Shown in pieces: positions 6,827 to 13,553 of a stretch of 13,585 nucleotides of DNA (positions are counted from its first letter, which is position 1; each line of letters starts with the position of its first letter). The notes beneath the pieces are model-generated. The model saw only the letters and a program-made list of their open reading frames with translations. It was not told where the DNA came from and ran no database searches. This stretch comes from JAENZQ01 sp964553505 (lineage in GTDB: Bacteria; Bacillota; Clostridia; Peptostreptococcales; JAAYPU01): assembly GCA_964553505.1 (NCBI GenBank), contig CAZKKX010000060.1, positions 1 through 13,585 on the forward strand. The letters run 5' to 3'. A program made the position numbers and the translations under genes.

Positions 6827-7927
6827 ATGGAAAATTTCCTTACAAACTATGAATTTAGTTATTTAAACCAAATTATAGCGGAGTTGTATGATGAGCAGGA
6901 TACTACGGTTGCATATAGGAATTTTTTGGAGAAATTAAACCAATTAGTATATTTTGAAAAAGGAGATATTTATTTTTATTATAATAGACCGGGAAATTTC
7001 AAAATGACTGATTTCATTTTCTGGGGATGGAATGAGCCTGAACTAAATAAATATTTGGATTATTACTATACAATAGACGATGTGCTTCCAATTGTAGCGA
7101 GCAATTATCCAACTATGTTCAGATGCTCCGATATATTTATTCAATATGAAAGAAAGAAAACAAGATATTATAAAGAGTTGATTGAAATTGTAGGAATGCA
7201 CTATTCATTAGAAGGGAATATTTTTATAAAAGGTGATGATTTTTACGGCGGGCTTGGGCTACATCGTTCAGATAAAAATAAGAACTTTACTTTAAAAGAA
7301 CTGAACATAATAAAAAATATAAGACCTCATCTTGAAAATATTGCTAAAAGACATATTGTGAAAAAGAAAAATCAAGAAAATAATATAAATTTGTATAATT
7401 CAGATATACTGAAAACATTTAAACATTTTTCAAATATTCATATGTTTATAATGGATGAAAACTTAAAAATATGTTGGTCATCCTTAGAAAATGATAATAA
7501 TTTAGAAAAAGATATTGAGCAAATGATGATAAATAAAATAAAGGAATTATGTAATAATATTTTGCGAAACAAAGAAAGAGATAATTCAGTTATAAGGGCG
7601 CAAATAAATATTGATAATCAATTCTATTTTGCCGAAGTACTTAGAATACAAAAAGAAAATCACATGGAGGGGAATAGATTATTAGTAGTTCTTTCTAATA
7701 TAGCAGGCATTATGTGGGAAATAATTAGAGAAATAAAGTGTGAGTATAAATTAACTGAAAGAGAATATGAAATACTTAAACTGGTCCTAATGGGCTACGA
7801 TAATAATGAAATTAGTAAAGAAATATATATTAGTCTTTCAACAGTAAAAAAGCATTTAGCCAATATTTATGACAAGCTTGGAATAAAAAACAAGAATCAA
7901 ATTTTTAATGTAATAATGTATACATAA
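6827..7927 (+). CDS. LuxR-type transcriptional regulator
   Basis: A 366-residue protein with a C-terminal GerE/LuxR helix-turn-helix from residue 309 (LTEREYEILKLVLMGYDNNE, then the recognition helix around LSTVKKHLANIYDKLG). The first 180 residues are rich in aromatic amino acids (DIYFYYNRPG, FIFWGWNEPE, YLDYYYTIDD). They look like a GAF/PAS-type sensory fold, but I cannot name a ligand. A Lys/Asn-rich middle part (about 180-305) may link the domains. There is no receiver domain with a phosphorylatable Asp pattern and no acyl-homoserine-lactone domain I recognise. GGGGTGAT eight bases before ATG supports the start. Its position after the enzyme, permease and activase genes suggests a local regulator. 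The gene is extremely AT-rich (9 of 60 bases G or C in the line starting at 7381). Confidence 0.85.
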   Translation: MENFLTNYEFSYLNQIIAELYDEQDTTVAYRNFLEKLNQLVYFEKGDIYFYYNRPGNFKMTDFIFWGWNEPELNKYLDYYYTIDDVLPIVASNYPTMFRCSDIFIQYERKKTRYYKELIEIVGMHYSLEGNIFIKGDDFYGGLGLHRSDKNKNFTLKELNIIKNIRPHLENIAKRHIVKKKNQENNINLYNSDILKTFKHFSNIHMFIMDENLKICWSSLENDNNLEKDIEQMMINKIKELCNNILRNKERDNSVIRAQINIDNQFYFAEVLRIQKENHMEGNRLLVVLSNIAGIMWEIIREIKCEYKLTEREYEILKLVLMGYDNNEISKEIYISLSTVKKHLANIYDKLGIKNKNQIFNVIMYT

Positions 7928-7953
7928 GAGAATAGATAATTAAGAGAGGGACA

Positions 7954-7966
7954 AGGGGACAGGTTT
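7954..7966 (+). repeat. AGGGGACAGGTTT repeat, right copy
   Basis: An exact 13-base copy of the sequence at 907-919, same orientation. It lies 26 bases after the stop of the LuxR-type gene. Together the two copies bracket the catabolic cluster. This copy lacks the TGTCCC arm found in the left copy. Confidence 0.6.
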
Positions 7967-8033
7967 GAGACCACTGGAAAACATATGCTAAAAAGTAACA
8001 TATTTTATATTTTTTTGAAATTATGGATATGAG

Positions 8034-8092
8034 AAAATCCTCCAAAATGGTATAACGTAATTGACTAAAAAAACACTACCAAGGAGGATTTT
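8034..8092 (+). promoter_or_regulatory. Hairpin masking the transposase ribosome binding site
   Basis: AAAATCCTCC (8034-8043) pairs perfectly with GGAGGATTTT (8083-8092), which contains the Shine-Dalgarno sequence of the transposase fragment starting at 8096. An extended -10-like TGGTATAAC lies at 8048-8056, inside the loop. mRNA started there would lack the left arm and keep the site free, while read-through mRNA from outside would fold and block it. This is a known protective design in insertion sequences; its operation here is inferred. Confidence 0.6.
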
Positions 8093-8095
8093 TCA

Positions 8096-8152
8096 ATGCT
8101 TAGGAACGAACCTAAACAATTTAGTATGTACTCAATATTATACAATAAAATA
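8096..8152 (+). pseudogene. IS1182-like transposase, N-terminal fragment
   Basis: Only the first 19 codons remain: MLRNEPKQFSMYSILYNKI. This matches the usual opening of IS1182-family transposases, where a short basic start leads into a M/F-Y-S-x-L-Y-x-x-I-P motif. The frame then enters the IS66 end at 8153 and stops at 8165-8167 (TAA). AAGGAGG lies eight bases before ATG. The fragment is too short for a firm family call, but a strong ribosome binding site, a masking hairpin and a frame broken exactly at an IS66 end support a real, disrupted gene. Confidence 0.55.
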
Positions 8153-8194
8153 GTAAGCGTAAAATAAGATACACATTTAAAACAAATAAAAAAA

Positions 8195-8247
8195 TGAGAT
8201 AATGCTCCCAGCCGATACATAGTGCAATATCGGTAGAAGGGAGCATT
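8195..8247 (+). promoter_or_regulatory. Large hairpin and candidate promoter before tnpA
   Basis: AATGCTCCC (8201-8209) pairs with GGGAGCATT (8239-8247). Inside, CCGATA (8212-8217) pairs with TATCGG (8228-8233). The only Shine-Dalgarno-like string before tnpA, GGGAG (8239-8243), is in the right arm. An extended -10-like TGAGATAAT (8195-8203) would start transcripts near 8210, just past the left arm. This is the same logic as the hairpin at 8034-8092: internal transcripts are translatable, read-through transcripts are masked. Confidence 0.6.
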
Positions 8248-8255
8248 GTTGACAT

Positions 8256-8606
8256 ATGAGTAAGTATAAACAAGAAGAACAAAGGCAGCTATGGTTATCT
8301 AGAATTAATGATCTTGTAGATAGTGGGCTAACCCAGTTAGAGTGGAGCAGACAAAAAGGAATCTCAGTAAGTACACTAAGATATTGGATACGCAAATTGA
8401 GAGAACCTGAAACAAATGAGGATGCCCCTCGCTGGCTTGCTGTAGATATTAACACAGACAATCATATAGCGCATCTTAAAGCACCAGAAATAGTAGGATC
8501 GGCAGAATGTATAAAAATTAAATACGATAAATTTACAGTAGAGTTTCCAGTTGGCTGCAATGCACAAACGATGCTAAATATTTTACGACTTGTTAAGGAA
8601 GTATGA
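8256..8606 (+). CDS. tnpA: IS66 family accessory protein TnpA
   Basis: A 116-residue first protein of the IS66 set. The N-terminal half contains a helix-turn-helix (about residues 10-48), with W-x-x-R-I-x-x-x-x-x-S-G-L-T-Q and S-V-S-T-L-R-Y-W-I-R-K-L, as in many IS66 OrfA proteins. The C-terminal half is the weakly conserved tail ending in LRLVKEV. It is needed, with TnpB, for IS66 transposition, probably as a DNA-binding protein; the catalytic protein is TnpC. Its stop overlaps the tnpB start (ATGA, 8603-8606), so the two are translationally coupled. The gene appears intact. Confidence 0.92.
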   Translation: MSKYKQEEQRQLWLSRINDLVDSGLTQLEWSRQKGISVSTLRYWIRKLREPETNEDAPRWLAVDINTDNHIAHLKAPEIVGSAECIKIKYDKFTVEFPVGCNAQTMLNILRLVKEV

Positions 8607-8956
8607 TTAAAAGAATTAAAAGCAGCACTCCTGTTTATCTTTCCTGCACACATACAGATATGAGGAAGTCCATTAATGGACTTGCAGCCATAGTCCAGGG
8701 TTCATTCAATCTTGATCCTTTTGAAGGAGCGATTTTTGTGTTTTGTAACAAGAACAAAGATAAGATTAAAGTGCTGCAGTGGGATAAAGATGGTTTTGTG
8801 CTTTACTACAAAAGAAGAGAAAAAGGCAGGTTTTGCTGGCCGACTCTATCAAATGAATCTACTACTGTAAATGTAGCAAAAAATGATCTAAATAGACTTC
8901 TTGATGGGCTTGTTATGGAACAGTTCATTCCCCACAAACAGTATACGGTAATATAG
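8603..8956 (+). CDS. tnpB: IS66 family accessory protein TnpB (Orf2)
   Basis: A 117-residue protein with the full set of IS66 Orf2 marks: VYLSCTHTDMRKSINGLAAI near the start, DPFEGAIFVFCNKNKDKIKV in the middle, then WDKDGFVLYYKRREKGRFCW followed by P. The length is that of the family. It is a small accessory protein required for transposition, of unclear biochemical role. The start overlaps the tnpA stop. It looks intact and is followed by a 77-base gap holding a promoter-like sequence before tnpC. Confidence 0.95.
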   Translation: MIKRIKSSTPVYLSCTHTDMRKSINGLAAIVQGSFNLDPFEGAIFVFCNKNKDKIKVLQWDKDGFVLYYKRREKGRFCWPTLSNESTTVNVAKNDLNRLLDGLVMEQFIPHKQYTVI

Positions 8957-8998
8957 CTAAAAATGTTTAAATTTCAATGTTTTACTGGCATTTTTTGC

Positions 8999-9027
8999 TT
9001 GTTTTTGATGTCTATTTATGGTATAAT
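8999..9027 (+). promoter_or_regulatory. Promoter immediately before tnpC
   Basis: TTGTTT (8999-9004), a 17-base spacer and TATAAT (9022-9027) preceded by TGG make a good promoter. Transcription would begin at about 9034, the A of the tnpC start codon, giving a leaderless or nearly leaderless mRNA; no Shine-Dalgarno sequence is visible. The 13-mer TATGGTATAATTA here (9017-9029) is identical to the one before the LuxR-type gene (6763-6775). Confidence 0.55.
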
Positions 9028-9033
9028 TAGAGC

Positions 9034-10104
9034 ATGAAAAACGTTAAAAAATCAATGGATTTAGCATCCCTAACAAGAGAAGAATTAGAGGCAGAAGTAA
9101 TGCGTATGTCCATGCAGTTGGAGGAAGTATCTTCAAAGCTTACCTGGTATGAGGAGCAGTATAAGCTTAGTAGAGCACAGCGCTTTGGTCCTTCCAGTGA
9201 ACATACTCCTTTTGATCAAATGTCTTTTTTTAATGAAGCAGAATCAGAAATGTCTAACTTTATGGCTATGGAGCCTAAGTTTGATGAAGTCAAGATTCCT
9301 TCTAAAAAGAAGAAAGGCCATAAGGCACAGATTACAAGAAGCCTTCCTACAAAGATAATAGAATACACGCTATCATCGGATGAGTGTGTATGCCCTGAAT
9401 GTAAAGGACCACTACATGAAATGAAAAAGGAAATCCATAAGGAGCTTACTGTAATACCTGCACAAGTAACGGTAACCCAAAGGGTGAGATCTATATATGC
9501 TTGCAGAAACTGTGATAAGAACAATACATCCACACCCATCTTATCTGCACCTATGCCAAGGCCTGTCATTAAAAACAGTTTAGCTTCTCCTTCTATGATT
9601 GCTCATATCATGCAACGAAAATATGTAGATGCAGTGCCACTTTATAGACAAGAACAACAATTTAAAAAATATGGACTTATGTTAAGCAGGCAGACACTTG
9701 CTAACTGGATGATTAAATCTTCTAATGACTGGCTTCGACCAATGTATAATCTGATGCATGTAGAACTTCTTAAAAAAGAAGTCCTACATGCAGATGAAAC
9801 CGTTTTAGAAGTTTTATGCGAGCCAGGAAGAGAAGCAACGACTAACAGCTATATGTGGTTATACCGCACAAGCAGCGATAGCATCCCAATCGTACTTTAC
9901 GATTACAAACAAGGACGATCAGGCGATTACGCCGTTAAATACTTAGAAGGCTTTAACGGTTATCTTCACACCGATGCCTACAGGGGGTATCATAAATTAT
10001 TAAAGAATAAAGATGATGCTTCTGAGAATGTAACCCTTATTGGATGTTGGGCACATTATCCAAGAAATATGATTATCCGAGAAGAATCCTTAAAGGCTGC
10101 ATAG
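9034..10104 (+). pseudogene. tnpC: IS66 transposase TnpC, 5' part, disrupted by the RIT element
   Basis: The first 341 of roughly 500 or more codons of the IS66 DDE transposase, followed by 15 codons read from RIT DNA to a stop at 10102-10104. The N-terminal coiled coil and DNA-binding part end in EEQYKLSRAQRFGPSSE. A four-Cys zinc-finger-like region follows (CVCPEC, later CRNC). The transposase core has two of the three catalytic acids: Asp254 (LHADETVLEVL) and Asp314 (HTDAYRGYH). The break falls after GCWAH (residues 337-341), so the catalytic Glu is on the other side of the insertion. The truncated protein cannot be an active transposase. The start at 9034 lacks a ribosome binding site; a second Met at codon 8 is equally unsupported. 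Confidence 0.9.
10050..10083 (+). repeat. RIT left terminal inverted repeat (includes target GGCACA)
   Basis: Thirty-four bases, GGCACA plus the 28 bases from TTATCCAAGAAAT to TTATCCGAGAA, are an exact reverse complement of 13494-13527. They contain two direct copies of the motif TTATCCRAGAAR, at 10056-10067 and 10073-10084 (17-base period). Confidence 0.93.
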
Positions 10105-10138
10105 ACACTAAGGGAGTTTTTTTGCTTCTCGGATAATC
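10071..10138. repeat. Inner inverted repeat at the RIT left end
   Basis: GATTATCCGAGAAG (10071-10084) and CTTCTCGGATAATC (10125-10138) are a perfect 14-base inverted repeat around 40 bases. The third left-end copy of the 12-base motif (10125-10136) is thus in the opposite direction. A recombinase binding site is the likely role; it could also fold as a terminator-like hairpin. Confidence 0.85.
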
Positions 10139-10154
10139 TTAATCAACTTTTTAT

Positions 10155-11180
10155 CTAAACATTTAAGAAATCGGGCATTTCATTATTCTTTTTGGATTCT
10201 TGAGGGACATCAGAATTTTGGGAGAACCATTTCTCATTCCATTCTATCAAGTGCTTGTCCACTGTGTTTTGTGACAATTCCGCATAAATCTGTGTTGTTT
10301 GTAGTGATGCATGTCCAAGGAAATTTTTAATGACTACAATTGGAACACCCGCCTCCAACATGTGGCTTGCAGTTGAGTGCCTCATGGAATGCGGCGGATA
10401 ACTGTGTTCCCTGAACAAAGACGGATTATTTGCCTTGGCCTGTCTTATGTACTTTTTAAAGATACCTTCAATGCAAGAAACAGTCATATGTTCATGTGTT
10501 TGGCTTGAAAAAATATGATTGTCAGGCTTTAAAGCTAATCGCCGGTGAGATATGTATTTCTGTAGCATCTTAGCACAGTTGTCCGGAATACCAATTCGTC
10601 TTGATTTCCCTCCTTTCCCCTTTATGTTCAAGGTAGCTCCTTTTATATTAAACTGAATATTTCCTACCGTAAGGTCACAGATTTCCTGTGCCCTTGCTCC
10701 ACTTGCATACATTAGGCTAAGCAGCACCTTATCCCTGAGGCCGATTTGCTTACCGTCGTCAGGTAAACGAAGAAAAATTGAAACTTCTTGCACTGAGAAT
10801 ACTGCTCGTTGCTTCTTCTGTGCTTTTTTCATGGGGATTTTAATTACACCGCTACGAAATACGGAGGCAGCAACAAAATCCCGGTTCTGTGCAAACTCAG
10901 AAAAAGAAATGATTGCTGACAGCCTTTGGTTTTTCGTTGATGCACTACATCCCCTGTCTTTCTCTATCCAGTCAAGGAACTCCGTCATGGTATCAAAGGT
11001 TAGCTGCTCAAAAGCTATTTTGTCGGCAGGAATCCCGTTCATAGAATACATGAACTCTAACAATAACCTGAAAGCATATTTATACGAAGTAATCGTATTA
11101 GGACTTGCCCCGACTGAACATGGCATGTACTTTGTAATGTAACTATCCAGTAGTTCCAGAAATTTCGAAGGCTTATTCAT
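10155..11180 (-). CDS. ritC: RIT element tyrosine recombinase, third gene (RitC)
   Basis: A 341-residue tyrosine recombinase if started at the ATG at 11180; a TTG one codon earlier is possible. The start has GGAGGTGAG (11195-11187) in the right place and overlaps the ritB stop (ATGAATAA). The N-terminal SAM-like core-binding domain covers about residues 5-105, the catalytic domain about 125-310. Catalytic residues in this numbering are Arg163 (SGARAQE), Lys189, His264 and Arg267 (HSMRH), His290 (FLGHAS) and the nucleophile Tyr299 (TTQIYAEL). All are present, so the protein should be active. Members of a RIT trio are thought to act together in strand exchange at the element ends. A Lys/Asn-rich tail ends the protein. 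Confidence 0.9.
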   Translation of the reverse strand: MNKPSKFLELLDSYITKYMPCSVGASPNTITSYKYAFRLLLEFMYSMNGIPADKIAFEQLTFDTMTEFLDWIEKDRGCSASTKNQRLSAIISFSEFAQNRDFVAASVFRSGVIKIPMKKAQKKQRAVFSVQEVSIFLRLPDDGKQIGLRDKVLLSLMYASGARAQEICDLTVGNIQFNIKGATLNIKGKGGKSRRIGIPDNCAKMLQKYISHRRLALKPDNHIFSSQTHEHMTVSCIEGIFKKYIRQAKANNPSLFREHSYPPHSMRHSTASHMLEAGVPIVVIKNFLGHASLQTTQIYAELSQNTVDKHLIEWNEKWFSQNSDVPQESKKNNEMPDFLNV

Positions 11181-12156
11181 CAAAACTCACCTCCGGAAAG
11201 ATCTGTGCAGTGTAACCACCAAACCGTTCCATTGCATTCGGGAACATTTCATTGCTAAATTTAAAGTATTTTTCCGTTTCTTTCAGGCTGTCATGTCCCA
11301 GATAGATAGAAAGATATGGAGCAGAGTCATCAACCCTACGACCTGCTTTCTCTGCATTGGCAAAAGATTTGAATACAAACACATGCCTAAGGCAATGCAT
11401 GCAGGGGCCTCTCTGATGTTTCTTTCTTCCGGGGAGGAAAATATTACATTGTTTCAGTATGAAATCAAACTTATGCTGAGCATTATGCACTGTTACTGGT
11501 TTCATTGAATCAGATGTAGGAAAAAGGTATACTTCCGGATAACCGACCATTCCCATGGCCATGCAATATTGCCCAAGGATTTCTGTTAATGAAGGATGCA
11601 TGGGGACAAGCCTCTGCTTGTCACCTTTTGTATATTTCATTGTCAGCACGCCAGCATCAAAATCTACATCTTTCATTTTTAAAGAAAGTGTCTCACCAAT
11701 GCGAAGCCCACAGCCATACATGAGGCGTAGAATCATTGGTAACTCCACATGGATGAAAATATTCTTCTGCGGCTTCCCTATTTGTAGGGTATCTGCAATG
11801 GAGAATATAAGTTTCATCTCATCATCAGAAAATATATACGGAATGTAATCGTCACTGACTTTTGGAATCGGCGGAACATAAGCATTAATACCATAACCAT
11901 TAAGGTAAGACAGAAAAATTCTGACAACAACAACAACGTTAGCTATGGTACTAGTCTTTCCTGTAAGGATACTTATCCAACCGGTTACCTGCTCTTCTGT
12001 AAGATTTTTGTCATCACAATCAATAGAACAGAGGTATTCGTCGAACAACTTAAACGTGTGCCTATCATGCTCATAAACACTTTTGCTTTTTGATGTTTTC
12101 CGTAGCGCTAAGAACCAATTAATTTCATCTTTTAATACACTCTTGAGCTGGATCAT
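11173..12156 (-). CDS. ritB: RIT element tyrosine recombinase, second gene (RitB)
   Basis: A 327-residue recombinase from the ATG at 12156, which overlaps the ritA stop as ATGA (12156-12153) and so fits translational coupling. An upstream ATG at 12168 would add four residues; neither has a strong ribosome binding site. The core-binding domain covers about residues 5-95. The catalytic domain has Arg152 (CGLRIGE), Lys177, His254 and Arg257 (HCLRH), His288 (YLGHDS) and Tyr297 (TEKYFKF). The full catalytic set is intact. Two Cys near the His-x-x-Arg motif (GPCMHCLRH) are a common trait of one RIT subfamily as I recall it. The gene ends overlapping ritC. Confidence 0.9.
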   Translation of the reverse strand: MIQLKSVLKDEINWFLALRKTSKSKSVYEHDRHTFKLFDEYLCSIDCDDKNLTEEQVTGWISILTGKTSTIANVVVVVRIFLSYLNGYGINAYVPPIPKVSDDYIPYIFSDDEMKLIFSIADTLQIGKPQKNIFIHVELPMILRLMYGCGLRIGETLSLKMKDVDFDAGVLTMKYTKGDKQRLVPMHPSLTEILGQYCMAMGMVGYPEVYLFPTSDSMKPVTVHNAQHKFDFILKQCNIFLPGRKKHQRGPCMHCLRHVFVFKSFANAEKAGRRVDDSAPYLSIYLGHDSLKETEKYFKFSNEMFPNAMERFGGYTAQIFPEVSFDE

Positions 12157-13388
12157 GACTGTCCACATCCATCAAGGAATGTTTTAAATGAGCCTGACGG
12201 TTTTGGTACCTCTACTGCACACTCACGAAGCTTTTCTGTGTCAAGCTTTGCATAATGCTTTATTGCATCAGGATTAGAATGCCCCAGAATGGTCCTGACA
12301 GCTTGATATGGAACATCATCATTAACCATTGAACTGGCCAATGATGACCGGAATGTATGGGGGCCGTGTTTTCTTTCGGATATATCAATACTGGCCAATT
12401 CAAAGTATTTTGTTGTTGTAAAACGCAGGACAGAAGTGGTGATTCCCTGGTAAGGCGCTTTATGGCGAAGGAATACTGTGTTGCTTGCAACTCTGGGACG
12501 TGCATTGTTAATATAATCGGTTAGAGCTTCTCTGACTTCCAATGGCATTGGGAGGCGTAATGTTTCCCCATTTTTTTGCTGAACGAGAAAGATCTCTTCA
12601 TGCTCGAAATCTAGTTCGTCCAAAGATAGTTTTGCGATATCACCTGACCTTAGACCGAGTCTAGTCGCCAAGAGCAGCATTGCATAATCCCTTTTGCCAA
12701 CGTTACTCTTGCGATTTATGGCTCCTTCAAATCTGAGGATTTCTTGTTCACTGAAGATTGCCGGCATATCTAACGGCCGACTGTAGCGTGGAATTAGTGT
12801 AGAGAGGTCTAATTCGGTAGTTCCCCTAGCGCTTAACAATTTTAGAAACGCCCTAACCACGGCCAAACCATCCTTGTTTTCAATTGCCAGGCATGCTCTT
12901 GTGACGTAAGATGGGTTCAGAAATTGAATGTCTTGACACCCAATGGTAATACATGCTCTTAGGAAATTGCGTACGAATCGTTTCTTTGACTTAATGGTGA
13001 TATCTTTGTTGCCAGCTTCAGCACACTCCGTGGCGAACAAGCCCAACGCATACTCGTAATTACTAGGCAATAGATTAATTTCATGTATTTGCTGAATCCG
13101 ATATTCAGTGCCAGAATAAAAGTCATTGAGCCTCCGGATTGCCGTGAAAATAGCCTTCTGGCGTGGAGGAGCCAATTCGTTCTCGACAAGATAGGTTTTA
13201 TAGTATTGCATACCGATTTAAGGAGTATAAGCATCGATGTCATTTTCAATCATAAACGTTTCAATTTTCCTAAGTGTACGGCGATAGTTAACCAGCGTAC
13301 CTTGAGTGTAAGACTTGTCTTCAAGATAGTGTAGTAATTCATCAAGCAAGTCTCTAAACGATAGTTTTTTGATTTCTTCTGGATTCAT
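12153..13388 (-). pseudogene. ritA: RIT element tyrosine recombinase, first gene (RitA), with in-frame stop
   Basis: The gene should start at the ATG at 13388, preceded by GGAGG with seven bases between. It reads 56 codons (MNPEEIKKLSFRDLLDELLH and on to DIDAYTP), then TAA at 13220-13218, and continues in the same frame to the stop at 12155-12153. Without the stop the protein would have about 411 residues. The first 56 residues are the beginning of the core-binding domain (YTQGTLVNYRRTLRKIETFM), so the break truncates that domain. An ATG at 13211 could restart a 352-residue protein. That part retains the full catalytic set in its own numbering: Arg188, Lys213, His285, Arg288, His311 and Tyr320. 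It has no visible ribosome binding site apart from a weak AAGG context before the stop. A GAA to TAA change would explain the lesion. A sequencing error or recoding is possible. Confidence 0.82.
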
Positions 13389-13492
13389 AAAAATACCTCC
13401 TTTGAATGTTTTTTATAATTCCCATTCTAAGGAGATAATCGTTATGTGAGTAGATGTCAGACAGAGACAGTATTTATGCACCTCTCAAATAA
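13389..13492 (-). promoter_or_regulatory. Presumed promoter region of the rit operon
   Basis: About 100 bases between the first rit gene and the right-end repeats must hold the operon promoter unless it is read from outside. On the - strand a TATAAA-like string lies about 30-40 bases before the start codon and the ribosome binding site GGAGG is clear (13400-13396). No convincing -35 was found. Proximity to the motif array leaves room for autoregulation by the recombinases. Confidence 0.3.
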
Positions 13493-13493
13493 T

Positions 13494-13527
13494 TTCTCGG
13501 ATAATCATATTTCTTGGATAATGTGCC
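13494..13527 (-). repeat. RIT right terminal inverted repeat (includes TGTGCC)
   Basis: An exact reverse complement of 10050-10083. It contains motif copies at 13493-13504 and 13510-13521, again 17 bases apart. It ends in TGTGCC (13522-13527), the inverse of the target hexamer GGCACA, and is followed by 20 further bases (13528-13547) before the host gene resumes. Confidence 0.93.
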
Positions 13528-13553
13528 TTATCTTACTTCTCGGATAAGGCACA
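13522..13553. repeat. Perfect inverted repeat across the right RIT junction
   Basis: TGTGCCTTATC (13522-13532) and GATAAGGCACA (13543-13553) are perfect 11-base arms around TTACTTCTCG. The outer six bases of the right arm are host tnpC sequence; the left arm is element DNA. A third right-end motif copy, CTTCTCGGATAA, is at 13536-13547. Confidence 0.9.

Larger units (their letters stand above)
8032..8152 (+). mobile_element. Left part of an IS1182-like insertion sequence, cut by IS66
   Basis: The start of a transposase gene with its upstream control region. It is interrupted at 8152/8153 by the IS66-type element. The outer left end of this older element was not located; it should lie between the regulator stop (7927) and about 8032. 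The eight bases before the IS66 end, ATAAAATA (8145-8152), should recur after the IS66 right end, outside the window. Confidence 0.5.
10056..13547 (-). mobile_element. Recombinase-in-trio (RIT) element inserted in IS66 tnpC
   Basis: Three overlapping tyrosine recombinase genes on the - strand fill the element, and long inverted repeats mark the ends. The RIT class is defined by exactly this trio with terminal repeats and no cargo. The host gene reads GCWAH up to 10056 and AHARRKYDEALK from 13549, so removal of the element with one copy of GGCACA(T) restores tnpC. The exact borders are ambiguous by a few bases because GGCACA occurs at both junctions. The length is about 3.5 kb. No passenger gene is seen. 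Confidence 0.88.

Noticed and set aside
9034..10104. Treating tnpC as a complete 356-residue gene
   Set aside because: It lacks the third catalytic acid, its last 15 codons come from RIT terminal repeat DNA, and the true continuation is at 13549.
12153..13211. Treating the 352-codon frame as the whole first recombinase
   Set aside because: There is no ribosome binding site before the ATG at 13211, and 56 upstream codons in the same frame encode the start of the core-binding domain behind a strong site, so the gene is interrupted rather than short.
10155..13388. A Tn554-type element or an integron
   Set aside because: Tn554 has two tyrosine recombinases plus an unrelated third protein and carries cargo; here all three are tyrosine recombinases, there is no cargo and no attC-like array.
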